In this document: in pieces, positions 1 through 11,905 of the stretch | Layout of the letters: every line of letters starts with the position of its first letter | Position numbering within the stretch: position 1 is the stretch's first letter | DNA from: Patellifolia procumbens | Lineage: Eukaryota; Streptophyta; Magnoliopsida; Caryophyllales; Amaranthaceae | Reading direction: 5' to 3' | DNA: 64,000 nucleotides | Assembly: GCA_947645195.1 (NCBI GenBank) | Contig: CANSGD010000967.1 | Coordinates: 80,803 to 144,802 of the forward strand | The notes under the pieces: model-generated | Databases searched by the model: none | Seen by the model: only the letters and a program-made list of their open reading frames with translations | What the model was told of the DNA's origin: nothing | Made by a program: the position numbers and the translations under genes

Positions 1-1217
1 TCTCTTGGTCATAAATTAAATACAAATTGAGTGTGGGAATGAATTTTGAAATAAACATAGACAATGATAATCAAAATCCACAATACAAGTTCATAATCAT
101 GGCCAACGATTAGTAACAAGCCCTAAAACATCAATCCACACAAACAATTGATAAACAATCCCCTAACAATTCAAGAATAATAATTTAACTGCCCCTTTAC
201 CATGTTTCACTACATTCCTAGAATAAAAGACTACTCACTAGACATTATGCAAGGAAATTGAATATAAAATTGATTTAGAATAACAAAAGAAAACATGGTA
301 ATTAGATTAGAGATGAGAAATACTTGAGAGAAAGTAAATGAAAACAATACCAAAAGATGGAGAATGAAATTCCGGAAACAAAATATATAAACTTGCAAGT
401 AACCCAAGCTATAATTCTTGATCAACAATGGAGTTTCTCAATATGGAAGAAGAAGAGAACTCAATAATCTCACTCTAATCTCTTCAAAAGCTTGCAAAAA
501 CTAAGTGTCTCTACAAAATTAGGGCTAAAAAGTATTTATACCCTCTAAAAATAACGTAAAAATGAGTCTAACAAAGCCTTAGATCGAATAGGAAAAGTCG
601 AAAATCCGCATTGCAGGCCTTAAGCGTACGCTCCAAAGTGCTCAAAAATCCCTGCCAACAAAACCATGGAAATAAGCGGACGCTTATGGCATAAGCGGAA
701 ACAATAGCACAAGCGGATGCTTATGGGTCAAAATGTAGCTTCCATGAACTCTTGACAAGTCCAAAGCTTCACTCTATGCATACACAACCATCATAAGTCT
801 TCCTTGGCATAGAAATAATTCCATTATACATTCACAAGCACTAAGTATCGTCACGCCATCAAAAATACAAAGCTCTAAAATCATCAAAATGATTATTCAT
901 GGCCTCTTCCATTTCCGCACTCGATCCAAAAGCTTTATCTCCTCTCCTCAAGAGCTCCAAAATCATCAAAATATCTCCCAACCTACACACATGAACAAAA
1001 GACACAAGAGGAGACACCAAGACACATCGCGTAACACAAGATTTAACTTAAAATCATGGTAAAATACCAAAAATTCACGCGAGTGCACCAAAATGAGAAG
1101 AAAAGATAAAAGAAGAGAAGAATGGTGTGAAATGAGAGGAAAGAAGGTGGAAATGAGGGGGAAACATGAGTAAAAAGAGCTCTAAAAGTGGATATAAAAT
1201 CCACTTATAAACTATTG
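1..1217 (-). repeat. LTR/leader-like sequence of an unidentified element
   Basis: No convincing coding sequence. Read on the minus strand there is a TATA-like box (GGTATAAATAC, plus positions 532-542) followed by transcribed-leader-like sequence towards position 1, which suggests an LTR or 5' leader of a minus-strand retroelement. A near-palindrome around AAGCGGACGCTT (672-687) recurs in part near 710-725. The stretch 1085-1190 is purine-rich. No LTR ends, primer site or partner copy are visible, so the call is tentative. The region stops where the copia fragment begins near 1218. Confidence 0.3.
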
Positions 1218-2584
1218 ATAAGTTCAAAGCCTGGTTAGTGGCTCAAGGCTTTTCCCAAAAGTCGGGTATCGATTACTTCGATACATATGCACCCGTTGCT
1301 AGAATCTTTACTACTAGGTTGTTGATTGCTCTTGCGGCTATACACAACCTTGTGATCCATCAAATGGATGTTAAGACAACGTTCTTAAATGGAGAGCTAG
1401 ATACGGAGGTTTACATGAGACAACCCGAAGGGTTTGTTGTGAAAGGTCAAGAAGGTAAAGTTTGCAAACTCGTTAGATCTTTGTATCTGCTAAAACAAGC
1501 ACCCAAGCAATAGCATCAAAAGTTTGATGAGGTTGTGTTTTCTAGCGGATTTAATTTGAATAATTCGGATTAGTGCGTATATAGAAAATTTGATGACTTA
1601 GGTCATGGTGTAATGATTTGTCTATATGTAGATGACATGTTGCTTTTTGGGACTGGTTTGTCACAAGTTGAGTGGGAAAAAGCTTTCCTATCATCAATGT
1701 TCTCCATGAAAGACTTAGGAGAAGCGGATGTCATTCTAGGCATAAGAATGAAAAGAAGCAATGGAAAGTTGATTTTATCACAAATACAATACATTGAAAA
1801 GGTACTTAAGAAGTTCAATGTTAGTGATTGCTCTATTGTATCAACTCCTATGAATCCAAGTGAGAAATTAATGCCAAATGATGGTAGTGCGGTATCTCAA
1901 CTTGAGTATGCACGGGTCATAGGTTGTTTGATGTATGCTATGATGAATACTAGGCCGGATATCGCATTTACGGTAGGCAAGCTTAGTAGGTATACTAGTA
2001 ACCCTAGTATGAAGCATTGACATGCTATTCGTCGTGTCTTAAGGTATTTGGGGAAAACCAAAGATTATGGTTTATCCTACAGTGGATATCCTTCGGTTTT
2101 AGAAGGTTATTCGGATGCAAGTTGGATCTCTAATAGAGAGGATCACTCTTCCACAAGTGGATTCGTTTTTCTACTTGGGGGATGTGCTATCTCTTGGGCT
2201 TCTAAGAAGAAAACTTGCATTGAGGAATCCTCCATGACTTCGGAGTTTATTTCTTTGTCCTCGGCTAGTAAAGAGGCGGAGTGGTTAAAGAATCTCATGA
2301 TTGAGATACCTTTGTTGCCAAAACCGATATCGTCCATAGCGATACATTGTGATAATGATGCAGCTTTGTCAAGGGCATATAGTCAAGTTTATAAGGGTAA
2401 GTCAAGGCACATTGCTGTGCGGCATTCTTATATTCAAGGACTTATGAAGGATAGTGTTATCACTGTTGACTATGTGCGGACTACGTATAATCTAGCGGAT
2501 TGTTTCACTGAGACCTTGGCTAGAGATACGGTGAAGAGGATGGCAATGGGTCTAGGGTTGGAGCCCTTCGTTAATCACGAGTGA
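1218..2584 (+). pseudogene. Ty1/copia reverse transcriptase-RNase H fragment
   Basis: One frame runs through the whole stretch and carries copia RT landmarks: KFKAWLVAQGF at the entry, QMDVKTTFLNGEL, the catalytic YVDDMLLFG box near 1620, then RNase H with EGYSDASW and the conserved tail with NLADCFTETL. It ends at TGA after 2584. It begins inside the RT domain without a start codon, so about two thirds of pol is absent. Three in-frame stops break it: TAG at 1511-1513, TAG at 1571-1573 and TGA at 2018-2020, with no frameshift between them. In life this domain copies element RNA into cDNA in virus-like particles. This copy is inactive. Confidence 0.93.
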
Positions 2585-3095
2585 GGGAATCTTAACTTAA
2601 TGCCCAATAAGACGTTGGGTCTTAAGTTCAATAAGATTAATTCCTTCAATTTGATGATTAAAGAACATTTGTAAGTATCCTCAAGTATTGTTCTTGAGTG
2701 ACTATGATGTTGTAAAGAGGTTGTGGATCTTAATAGTTCTCTTGTTATGCTTTGTCATAGTAGCATGTTTATTTAAGAGTTCTACCTATGTAGGTGTGAA
2801 GTTTAGCCGCTTCAAGTAGCTATGGGGCATAGCTATGATACACTTATGAATGATACGGACACATGGCTTTTAGTGTCAAGTTTAATGAGTTCAAGTAGTT
2901 AATCTTGTGTGTATGATATCTTCAAGTTTTCCACTTTGTATTGATATTGGTTCAATCGCTTGCGACACCTTTCGGATGCGGATACTTGGAATGTGTATTA
3001 TACTAGGTAGAAGTTCAAGTCTTAGTTACTTTCATTGATGCATGAGATTGTTTGTTTTGATGATGTTTGGTGCTTACTATCTTTTAGAATACTCT
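2585..3095 (+). other. Copia 3' untranslated region
   Basis: Non-coding sequence between the pol stop and the polypurine tract. No ORF or second gene was found here. Confidence 0.7.
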
Positions 3096-3109
3096 AAATG
3101 GGGGAGGAT
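3096..3109 (+). promoter_or_regulatory. Polypurine tract of the copia fragment
   Basis: AAATGGGGGAGGAT lies directly before the LTR start TGTTGGATAATTT. This is the expected plus-strand primer site for reverse transcription. Confidence 0.8.
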
Positions 3110-3759
3110 TGTTGGATAATTTAGAGTATTTGGTTGTTTATATTCATGTAACGTTAACTTGAACTACTTGGTTAAGGTGTCGCTGTTCAAGTTACGTTAG
3201 GATGCACTTTGTTTGTTTACGGTATAGTAAACATGTAACATCATAGAATTGAAATTGAGAACGTAAGCCAAAGAAAACAAAGCAGCAGGGCAGCAGTTTC
3301 ACCTCGTGGCTCGCGACAGGGCAGGTCGCGAAATGCGACACTCGTCGCGGCTCGCGATGGGCTACTGCCCGCTGACGCTCCTTTTTGCGGTTTCGCTCTA
3401 TGAGCGGTTATTGACCGTTTTCCTTCTTTTGACGTGCATTATATGAGGAAATACCTCAGATGAATGGTGACAGGTTCATTCATATTCTCTCAAAAGCACT
3501 CTCAAGTTTTTCTCTATTTTTATTATTCATCAAACACAAAATTCGCACAAAACTTGTTCTAATTTTGTGAGTTTCATACGAGCGTGACACTCACTGTTCT
3601 TCTTTGTATCTCGGAGGTGAATTCCGTGCAACCCATGCTTCGTATAGGAACGGAATATCGCTTTTGGAAAAGTGTATTCAAACACGCCTAGAGAATCGTT
3701 CTTTGTTCGTTGTGGTCTTTGTCGTGTTCATCTTTGTTTCCCGGTATCTTGCACTAACA
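3110..3759 (+). repeat. 3' LTR of the truncated copia element
   Basis: It starts TGTTGG directly after the purine tract and is taken to end at ...CACTAACA near 3759. The right end is estimated from the TG...CA rule because no second LTR is available. A TATA-like TTATATGAGG lies near 3430-3440. A striking GC-rich block (3306-3365) holds four TCGCG copies in otherwise AT-rich DNA. Confidence 0.7.
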
Positions 3760-3925
3760 CGTATTCACTAATTCTATCTCGAAATGACACAAAAACTGAT
3801 AACACTATAATATTAGTAATATAAACGCAATTTTCCATCATAAAGCAAATTTACCAATCAAGGGTAGGTCTTAATTAGGATCATGATCGAGGAATACATG
3901 GGTAGATTTTGTTTATTTACTAAGG
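3760..3925. other. AT-rich spacer, no gene seen
   Basis: Sequence between the copia LTR and repeat A copy 1. No coding signal or known repeat is recognised. Confidence 0.5.
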
Positions 3926-4270
3926 GTAGGTTAGTAATTGTTGTTTGAATAGTAAGTAAACTATGAATTTTGTTAAAAAGGCCAGTAAGATATTATATTT
4001 AAGTTGAACGTCATTTTCTATAAGAATATCTTTTGCTTGCCACCATATAAAAAATTTAAAAATTAAAGGCTACTATATAGAGTTTCCCTTTTTCTTTTTA
4101 TTTATTTTTTAGTTCAGCATCCTTAGCCCCTTCCTTTCCCACTCCACTGCCACCCCTTAACACTTCCTCCCTCACAGCCTCACCCCACTACCACCCACAA
4201 CCATCCCCCACCCACCCCAAGCCCCTCAAACCCAGTTCAACCCCAATCATCCTACCAGCGCCAACAACTT
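3926..4270 (+). repeat. Repeat A copy 1, left part
   Basis: It begins GGTAGGTTAGTAATTG and matches 63099-63290 closely; its C-rich right portion (about 4186-4270) matches 24131-24216. It stops at AACTT (4266-4270), where the minus-strand copia element is inserted, and resumes at 14460 after the duplicated AACTT. The family is not recognised. Confidence 0.85.
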
Positions 4271-5368
4271 TGTTGGTCCTATAGAATTACAAGTTTACTA
4301 CAAGAGGGGGGGTGAATTGTAGTAAAGACAATTATAGACTATTTTTGCGCAATTAAGAAACTAAGAAAGTATTAAAGAGAACATAGAACTAAGAACACAA
4401 GAAATACTTTTAAACAAGATCTTATTCCTATATTCTCTAGGAATAAATCTTGCCCTTTTATTTATAATAGTAATTACACCCTATTATAAACAACACCTCA
4501 CTTTGCTCCTCTAGGAGCTGGTTCCCAGTAAACTTGTTCCCACTGAACACGTGAATTTCTCTCTTGACTTCACACGAAGTATTCTCTTTCTCTTTCTTCT
4601 CTTTCACTCTTGAATGTAGAAATTTTATCACAAAATTTCACTCACCCCAACTCAGATTAATGGATTACAATAATGAATAGTTGAAGAAAGAAAACCAAAG
4701 TTAAACTTTCTAAAAAGATTACACAATTAATTTGGAAAGTCTTAAGAAATAAATATGAGTTCTTCAAGGATTATATAGCTGTGTTGCTTCTTCAACGGTC
4801 TTCTTCAACGCCTATGTAGTGGACGCATGATTTTAGCCATTTTCTTCCACTTTCATAGCCGTTATGGATCATGCTTAGACCACGATCCATAAACGTCATT
4901 TGCGCAGTTGAACGGGTCTTTAGATCCTCCATGATCTTCTCAAAAGAGGTTGAATAGGTCTTCGGTAGTTTAGATTTGTTGGACTTGGGTATGCAGTTTG
5001 TTAGACGTGGTTGTGCTCCCTAGAATCTAGGACTTCGCTGCTATAGCTCCAACAGCCCACCATTTTAGCCTCGTAAAATATGCCACTCTCCAACTCATTC
5101 ATTTCCTGTAATTTATCAACCAACTCAACAAACATTATGGAATCCAATATTCCATAATATTAGATAATTAACTACACACAAAGTAATATACTCAAATATC
5201 CTATTTATCCTAAATAACTTAAATTTGGTTAATACTAAACCAATTCTCCATAAGTTAATTTAAGTCTAATAAAATACGTAATAATACTTTGTAATTAAAT
5301 AAATAAAACTAATTAAAACTAATCAAAAACTATTTTATTTGTCATCATCAAAATAAAGGAATACAACA
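4271..5368 (-). repeat. 3' LTR of the minus-strand copia element
   Basis: 1098 bp, running TGTTGGTCC...ACAACA on the plus strand. Positions from about 4483 to the end match 13582-14459 almost base for base, with shared blocks such as TTGTCATCATCAAAATAA at the right. The related lone LTR at 27691 begins with the same layout. Confidence 0.93.
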
Positions 5369-5385
5369 ATATTCCCCCTTTTTTA
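5369..5385 (-). promoter_or_regulatory. Polypurine tract of the minus-strand copia element
   Basis: On the minus strand this reads AAAAAAGGGGGAATAT directly before the LTR start TGTTGTATTCC, the expected position for the plus-strand primer. Confidence 0.8.
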
Positions 5386-5418
5386 TGATGGCAAATAAGT
5401 TGGCAAAAAAAAAAGTTT

Positions 5419-5448
5419 TCTAAGTCTAAGTCTAAGTCTAAGTCTAAG
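5419..5448. repeat. (TCTAAG)5 hexamer repeat
   Basis: Five perfect copies of TCTAAG in tandem, inside the copia 3' untranslated region. Nearby are a purine-rich AAAAG run (5780-5830) and a poly-G run (5885-5895). Confidence 0.9.
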
Positions 5449-5897
5449 GCAAAGGGACTAACTCAATTAGTACTAGGAAGTAGATCCTCTAGGAACAGAG
5501 ACAAGCAGAAAGGCTCTAGGAACTAAGTTAGACCAGAAAATGTTTTATACAGCCAATTCTTTTCCCCCTTTTGTTATCATCCAAACTAAGGTATGTTCCT
5601 GCAGCACTAGAGAGTCAACAGTCTAGGCATCAATTAAAGTAGCTCACACATGCATCTCATAATATTAGCCATCCAAACACAAGTAAGTAAGAGAAGAAAT
5701 AGCATGTGCAAAGCAAAAAGATCAGATTGAGCATATCACAAGAGCAAGGAAAGAAAGGAAGAAAAGTTCATAATGTTATGTGCCAAAAGAAGACACGCAA
5801 AAGAAAAGAAAGAAAAGAAAAGAAAAATTGCTCAACCAAATATTACAGACCGAAAAAAAAATATCCAGTGAATCAAATGTTTAAGGGGGGGGGGGAT

Positions 5898-7242
5898 TTA
5901 GGTTTTGGTGCGCTTGAAGATGTTGGAGACCACGGAATCAAACTTTGAGATCACAACATCCACCTTGTTCCTGATCCCTGTGTCTGCATGCTTGATGGCT
6001 GCTAAAGTCTCCTATTGCTGTGAGTCAAGGGTGGCAACTGAATTTTTCAGCACATTGATCCTTGTATGCATGAGGATCACGGACTCCTTAATTTCCCTCA
6101 ACATTCCATGAAGTCCAGTGGTAAAGAGGAGAGGAAAATCAACAGCAGTTGAAGGAACTGGATCCTCATCCAGATTAAGCATCTCAACAGTACCTGGATC
6201 CCGTTCCTTGATAGACTTACCACCAGCCAGTCTCTGACTCTTCCTGACAGATCCCCCAGCAGCTTCCTCAAATAACTTTCTCTTTGTCCCAGATTCCAAT
6301 TTCCCACCAACCACCCTCAAACTTAGTCTAGTCAAAGTCTCCTTAGTCAAATAGTTTTCAAGTTCAAGAGAAAAGGAGGGGCTGTCAGACAATTTGACTT
6401 TATTTTTCTTTAGGAATGTGGTGATCAGGTTTCCATATCCCACTTTGGTATTGTGAGATATGCAATAGGAAAGATGAGAGAGCATAAGAGCGGGAAAGTT
6501 TATCCTGATGTTCTTGGCTAAACTGTATATGATAGAGAGGTCCATGAGGTTAGCTTGGGTTCTCTTGGAAGATCTGGGTAAAACAAAACGCCAGACGAAT
6601 TGACACAGAAGCTTGTGAAAAGGAGAGAGGTATTTTCGGTCATTGGACATAGAGTTAGGGTTTCCATGAAAGAACTGAAGGATTTTTTCATTTGAGACGC
6701 CATTGATGTTTAATTTCCCTTTCCCTTTGACATATTCCTTGTACCCATCTCAAGGTACCTCAAACCACTCACTTAACTTCTTTTCTGTAAAGGTCTCCAC
6801 ACACCCATTTACTAAACTAACACACACTCCCTCTGTTTTATTGAAGTTTTCACAAAAGGAACTCGTTTCCTCCTTGTATAATCCCTCAGCTATACTTACT
6901 AATTTCATCCATTTTTGAAACTTAAAAGACTCAGAAACTCATTCCATTTTTCTTTCTTGCACCATGCAAGATCAACACAAAATCCGACAATAAATTGAGA
7001 AGATTTTGATTTCTTACCCCTTTTGTGGGAATCTGAATGTCTCTCCCTTGACTACTTTCTTGATCCTCGTCATCTTCCTCAAGATTAGGAGATGCCGGTT
7101 CAGAATCTGAAATGGGTTCTTGAGAATGTGTAGAATCGTCTTTTGGGTTTGAGGATTCTTGGTCCCTGTGCTCTTCCATGGAAGGGGTTTTTTCGGCTGG
7201 GCAATTTTCTTTAATTCCAGAGGTTGATCTTTTAGGTTCCAT
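5898..7242 (-). pseudogene. Extra ORF of the copia element (plant transposon-protein arm domain)
   Basis: About 448 codons downstream of pol in the same orientation, from ATG at 7242 to TAA at 5898-5900. The N-terminal 100 residues are acidic and Ser/Glu-rich. A central globular part contains IYSLAKNIRINFPALMLSHL followed by VGYGNLITTFL; its layout matches the 'putative plant transposon protein' domain seen at 18-19.5 kb. The C-terminal 60 residues look helical or coiled coil (LREIKESVILMHTRINVLKN). It is broken by a frameshift near 6930-6950, TGA at 6750-6752 and TAG at 6012-6014. Additional ORFs downstream of pol are known in several copia lineages (env-like in Sireviruses). This one has no signal peptide or membrane segment that I can see, so I do not call it env-like. 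Function unknown. Confidence 0.7.
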
Positions 7243-7646
7243 GGTAGAGAGGAGGAAGGATGAAGAGAGATGGAGGAAAGAGAAGATGAATAGTGAAATT
7301 TGGAGTGGGTCAGTGAAAGTGGTCAGTGAAGTGATGTGTTGGGTATAAAATGTAATGATGAGGCGTGTAGAAATGAATGTGAAGAGGTGTGAGTTAAGTG
7401 GGTAATGCTTGGGTTAATGTGTTCCATTTAATGCGTTCCCTCTTTTAAATTAGATTAACTGAATTTAATTTTTGAGTTAATAAAAATGGTTGATACAATG
7501 AATCAAGAAATTTATATGGATAGGAGGAGAGAGAATAAAAATGTGAGAGAAAGAAAAAATAAAAAATGCTCTTGTGTACACGGACCTTTTAAACAGTACA
7601 AGCATTTCAACTTACGTACTCTATATATGTGCATGGACAATAAGGA
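7243..7646. other. Copia internal spacer
   Basis: Purine-rich then AT-rich sequence upstream of the extra ORF. It may hold the ORF leader. No gene seen. Confidence 0.5.
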
Positions 7647-7655
7647 TAATATTTA

Positions 7656-8796
7656 GGAAAAGTTGACCAGGATAATCCAAACTATGCTCGTTCCGCCAAG
7701 AATAATCCCTACTAAGCTTTATTCCTGTACAATCCCAACTATTGGGAGGTCCGCCACAAATGGTCCGTTACCGGAAGGAAACCTGTATAACAGGTTAATA
7801 TGCCACGTGTCATGCTTTAATTGGTTGTTTGTATTGTTATTTATTTTACTTTTTTTTTTAATTTCCCCCCTCCTTCCCCATCCTACCAGCTCTACCAACC
7901 TCCCCTCCCCTCCCCTCCCCTCGCCACCACCACCACCCTGAGCCCCAATCACAACCTCCCCTCGCCACCACTCGTTGCCCCGAACCTCCGATCACTTAGC
8001 TACCACCCCTAGCCCCAACCTGACCTCCCCTCGCCACCACTCATAGTCCCCGTTTTCCTCCCCTGCTACAAACCCAACACCCAGATTCGCCACAGCACAA
8101 CACCACCATCATCGACCACCTTCGAAAATTAAACCCAGCCCCCCCACCTTCGTAAACCCCCCTCGCCACCACTCCCAGCCCCTTAAAAAATCGAACCCAG
8201 ATTCAAAAATAAAACCCAGCCCCAACACCTTCGAAAACCCTCCTCGCCACCACTCCCAACCCCTTTAAAAACCCAACCACCTTCGAATAAAACCAGCTTC
8301 GAAAATGACGCAACCCACCTTCGAAAACGCACTCACCTTTGAATAAACCCACCCAACTTCGAATTGGGGTGTTTAGGGTGACGATTTGGCGGTGGTTAGG
8401 GTTTAGATTGACGAATTTGGAGGTGGTTAGGTTTAGGGTGATGATTTGTGGTGGTCAGGGAGGAAAAGGAAGGGGAGGGAGAGGAGGGGATGGGGTGGCT
8501 GATGTGATGGTTTTAGAGTGGGTGATAGAATAAGGGGAAAGGGTGGTTGGGAGGGGTTTGGAAATGGGGGAGGTAGAGGAGGGGAGGGGGTGGCTGATGT
8601 GGTGGTGGTGGGATTTAGGGTGGGAGTAGAAAATAAAAAAACAATAATAAAAAATTACCTTCTTAACCGGTAGCAAGTCATCTGGGGGCATTTGTGGCGG
8701 ACCTCCCAAATAGTTGGGATTATACAGCAATAAAGCTTAGTAAGGATTATTCTTGGCGGAACGGGCATAGTTTGGATTATCCTGGTCAATTTTTCC
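7656..8796. mobile_element. Non-autonomous Mutator-like element (MULE-1)
   Basis: 1141 bp with long terminal inverted repeats of about 140 bp (7656-7795 and 8655-8796) that pair closely, starting GGAAAAGTTGACC and ending GGTCAATTTTTCC. It is flanked by a perfect 9-bp duplication TAATATTTA (7647-7655 and 8797-8805). Long inverted repeats beginning with G and a 9-bp duplication are Mutator hallmarks. The interior is C-rich on the left and G-rich on the right. It contains no transposase and no gene fragment that I recognise. It shares inner end sequence (ACCTGTATAACAGGT) with the MULE at 21998. Confidence 0.92.
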
Positions 8797-8919
8797 TAAT
8801 ATTTAAAGACAGATGTGAGTCCTTAGACATGACCCTAGGTGTATGAAATTTAATTCATGAATATTGCAAGACACTCTTAGAAATGACTAGTACATAGGGT
8901 TCAAATCATATAGGCCATT

Positions 8920-10635
8920 TTATACTATACTAATCATTCCTAGTTCCAAGCGAATCTTTTCAAATCTGTCCCTAGATAATGGTTTGGTAAGAATGTCAGC
9001 AATTTGATTTTCTGTAGGGCAAAAATCAACTTTGACTAAACCCTTTTCAACATAGTCTTTCAAGAAGTGGTGCCTAATGTGAATGTGCTTGACCCTTGAA
9101 TGGTGTACTGGTTCCTTGGAGATGCATATGGCACTGGTATTATCACAAAGATAGGAACACATTTAAATTTAATACCAAAATCACGTACCTATTGCTTGAT
9201 CCACAAGACTTGGGAACAACATGCAGCAGCAGCCACATATTCAGCTTCAGCAATTGACAAGGCAACTGTATGTTGTTTCTTGGAACCCCAATAAACTAAG
9301 CTTGTTCCTAGGAACTGGGCAATTCCAGAGGTACTTTTACGATCGACCAAATCTCCAGTATAGTCAGCATCAGAGTAGCTAACTAGATCAAATGTATCAC
9401 TACGAGGATAGAACAAACAGAAATCATCACTTCCTTTCAAATACCTAAGGATCCTCTTGACAGCTATCAAGTGGGATTCTTTTGGATTTGATTGGAACCT
9501 AGCACATAGACCAACACTGAAGGAAATATCAGGCCTACTTTCTGTTAAATGAAGGAGAGATCCAATCATACCTCTGTATAATTTCTGATCTATTGATTTA
9601 CCATTTGGATCTTCATCCAACCTTGTTCCTGTTCCTATAGGAGTGTGGTTGGTTTTAGCGTGTTCCAGTCCATATTTCTTTAGCAGTTCCTTAACATATT
9701 TTTACTGATGGATCATTGTTCCTCTTTCAGTTTGCTTGATTTGCAAACCAAGAAAGAAGTTCAACTCTCCCATCATGCTCATTTCAAATTCACTGCTCAT
9801 TAAGTCAGCAAAATCTTTGCACAGAGAGTCATTAGTAGCACCAAAAAAATATCATCAACATAATTTGTACTACTAAAATGTTTGTTCCTTTTGATTGAAG
9901 GAACAAGGTTCTATCAACTTTTCCTCTAACAAAATTATGAGCAAGCAAGAATTTCGAAAGTCTTTCATACCAAGATCTATGAGCTTGTTTCAGCCCATAT
10001 AGAACTTTATCTATCTTATAGACCTGGTTTGGGAGATAAGGATTTTCAAATCCTTGAGGTTGTTCCACATAGACATCTTCCAATAAATATCCATTTAAAA
10101 ATGCACATTTAACGTCCATCTGGTACAACCTAAATCCAATAAAAGCTGCAAATGCTATTAAAATTCTTATTGCTTCCATTCTAGCTACTGGAGCAAAGGT
10201 TTCATCGAAGTCAATACCTTCTTGTTGATTGTAACCTTTTGCTACTAGTCTGGCCTTGTTCGTGATTACAGTGCCATGTTCATCTAGCTTGTTGCTGAAA
10301 ACCCACTTTAACCCAATTACCTTCTGATTCTTGGGTTTGGTCTCCAAGTGCCATACCTTGTTCCTTTGAAATTCATTCAGTTTCTCTTGCATGGAATTTA
10401 TCCAGTCAGACTCTAGCATTGCTTCATTATGATCTCGAGGCTCTATCATAGATAAGAACGCTTGGAAAGCACAAAAGTTTCTGAGTTGAGATCTAGTTTG
10501 AGTTCCCTTCTCAATGTCGCTTATGATCAAATCTAGGGGATGTGAGTTCTGGTGCTTCCAAGGTCTTGGTTCAAATCTCCTTATTCCTGTTCCTTCAACT
10601 TGAGGTTCTTCAGTTTGTTCGTTCTCTGTGTGCAT
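8920..10635 (-). pseudogene. Copia reverse transcriptase-RNase H
   Basis: Landmarks in order: WINSMQEKLNEFQRNKVW, KARLVAKGYNQQEGIDF, ETFAPVARMEAIR, YQMDVKCAFLNG, YGLKQAHRSWYERL, the YVDD box (9851-9862), then RNase H with SYSDADYTGD, WGSKKQHTVALS and the C-terminal tail with ENQIADILTKPL. One base is missing just before YVDD, so the catalytic box lies in a different frame from the fingers domain. There is a TAA at 9702-9704, a TAG after WIKQ near 9187, and a further shift near 9157 in the RNase H. Four defects therefore block full translation. Upstream pol continues with integrase. Confidence 0.95.
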
Positions 10636-11002
10636 TTCTTATGTCTGTATTCCTGCATCAGTTGTTCCTTCATTTACCTGTTCCTCAAGAGGAACAGGCT
10701 CAGGAACCGTTAGTTCATTTTCAGGAAAAATGTTTCTTAGTTGTTCCTGCAGGAGTCAGTTCCTCCTCAAGATTGTTAGTCTCTTGAGGATGAGTTAACC
10801 CAATTTTAAAATCATTTTCATAACATGGTTCCTGCAGTGACTCAGTTTCATCAACGATAATATGGACACTCTCCTCTACACATATTGTTCTCTTGTTATA
10901 TACTTTATATGTCTTACTATTTAAAGCATATCCTATAAAAATAGCTTCATCACTTCTAGCATCAAATTTTCCTAAATTGTTCTTACCATTGTTGTGTACA
11001 AA
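10636..11002 (-). pseudogene. Copia linker between integrase and RT
   Basis: Low-complexity acidic linker typical of the integrase C-terminus to RT junction, broken by stops. No separate gene. Confidence 0.6.
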
Positions 11003-11905
11003 TCATCTACATCCAAAGACTCGAAAATAAGAGATATTTGGTTTTCTTCCCTTAAGTAGTTCATAAGGAGTTTTCTTGGTGATGGGTCTAAGCATGACCC
11101 TGTTGATGATGTAACATGCAGTGTTCACAGCTTCAGCCCAAAAATTCTTTGGAAGATTGCTAGATATAAGCATTGTTCTAGCCATATCCTCCAGAGTCCG
11201 GTTCTTTCTTTCAACTACACCATTCTGTTGTTGTGTCCTAGGAGCAGCGAAGTTGTGATTTAATCCTTCATTGCTGCAATAATCATCAAACTTGGAGTTT
11301 TCAAACTCCGTGCCATGGTAAGATCTTAAGTGTTTTAATTTAAAGCCACTGATCCTTTGAACTTTCTTGTCAAACATTATAAATTCATCAAATGTTTCAT
11401 CTTTGCTATGAAGGAAGATTACCCATATAAATCTAGAAAAATCATCAACAATAACTAATACATATCTCTTATCTGACCTGCACAGGGCCACAAAGATCCA
11501 TGTGGATCAACTCAAGTGGGCTTTGAGCACTTACCATTTTCTTGGATTTGAACGAGGATCTGACTTGCTTTCCTCTTATACAAGCTCCACAAACTCCATG
11601 GCTTGATCCTTTTATAGTTGGTAACCAACTACTAGGTCTTTACCACTTAGTTTATGAAGCAGTGTAAAGCTTGAGTGACCACACCTTTTGTGCTAAAGGT
11701 TTTGATCATCTTTTAGTACACTAAGACAAGTTAGATTGTTCCTAGGAACAAGGTTCGGGTCAACAACATAAGTGTTTCCCTTTCTTGTTCCTTCTAGTAT
11801 GTTGGTTCCTGTAATGGTGTCACTTACCACACAACATTCATTAGTAAATTTCACATTGTTTCCTTTGTCGCAAAATTGAGAAGTACTAAGTAAATTATGT
11901 TTCAA
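11003..11905 (-). pseudogene. Copia pre-integrase and integrase core
   Basis: The pre-integrase part (11905-11500) has KHNLLSTSQFCDKGN and a zinc-binding CGACIRGKQ segment. The core (11491-11003) shows VDDFSRFIWV with the first catalytic Asp, then RSYHGTEFEN, then QQNGVVERKNRTL with the catalytic Glu, and the conserved KTPYELLKGRKPN. The second catalytic Asp, expected directly before HGTEF, is Tyr here (codon at 11318-11320, one base away from Asp). Stops separate the zinc part from the core. The enzyme would insert element cDNA into the genome; this copy should be inactive even if read through. Confidence 0.93.

Larger units (their letters stand above)
1218..3759 (+). mobile_element. 5'-truncated Ty1/copia retrotransposon (3' half)
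   Basis: The parts present, in order, are: C-terminal pol (reverse transcriptase and RNase H), a 500-bp untranslated tail, a purine tract (3096-3109) and one LTR (3110-3759). Gag, protease, integrase and the 5' LTR are missing. The left end is abrupt inside the RT domain. No target duplication can be tested because the left end is gone. Order and strand are typical of plant copia elements. Confidence 0.85.

Noticed and set aside
5905..6111. Plus-strand ORF at the 3' end of the copia extra ORF
   Set aside because: Shadow of the minus-strand coding frame, which has recognisable structure.
7663..8730. Pro-rich ORFs in MULE-1 on both strands
   Set aside because: They come from C-rich/G-rich low-complexity sequence and inverted ends.
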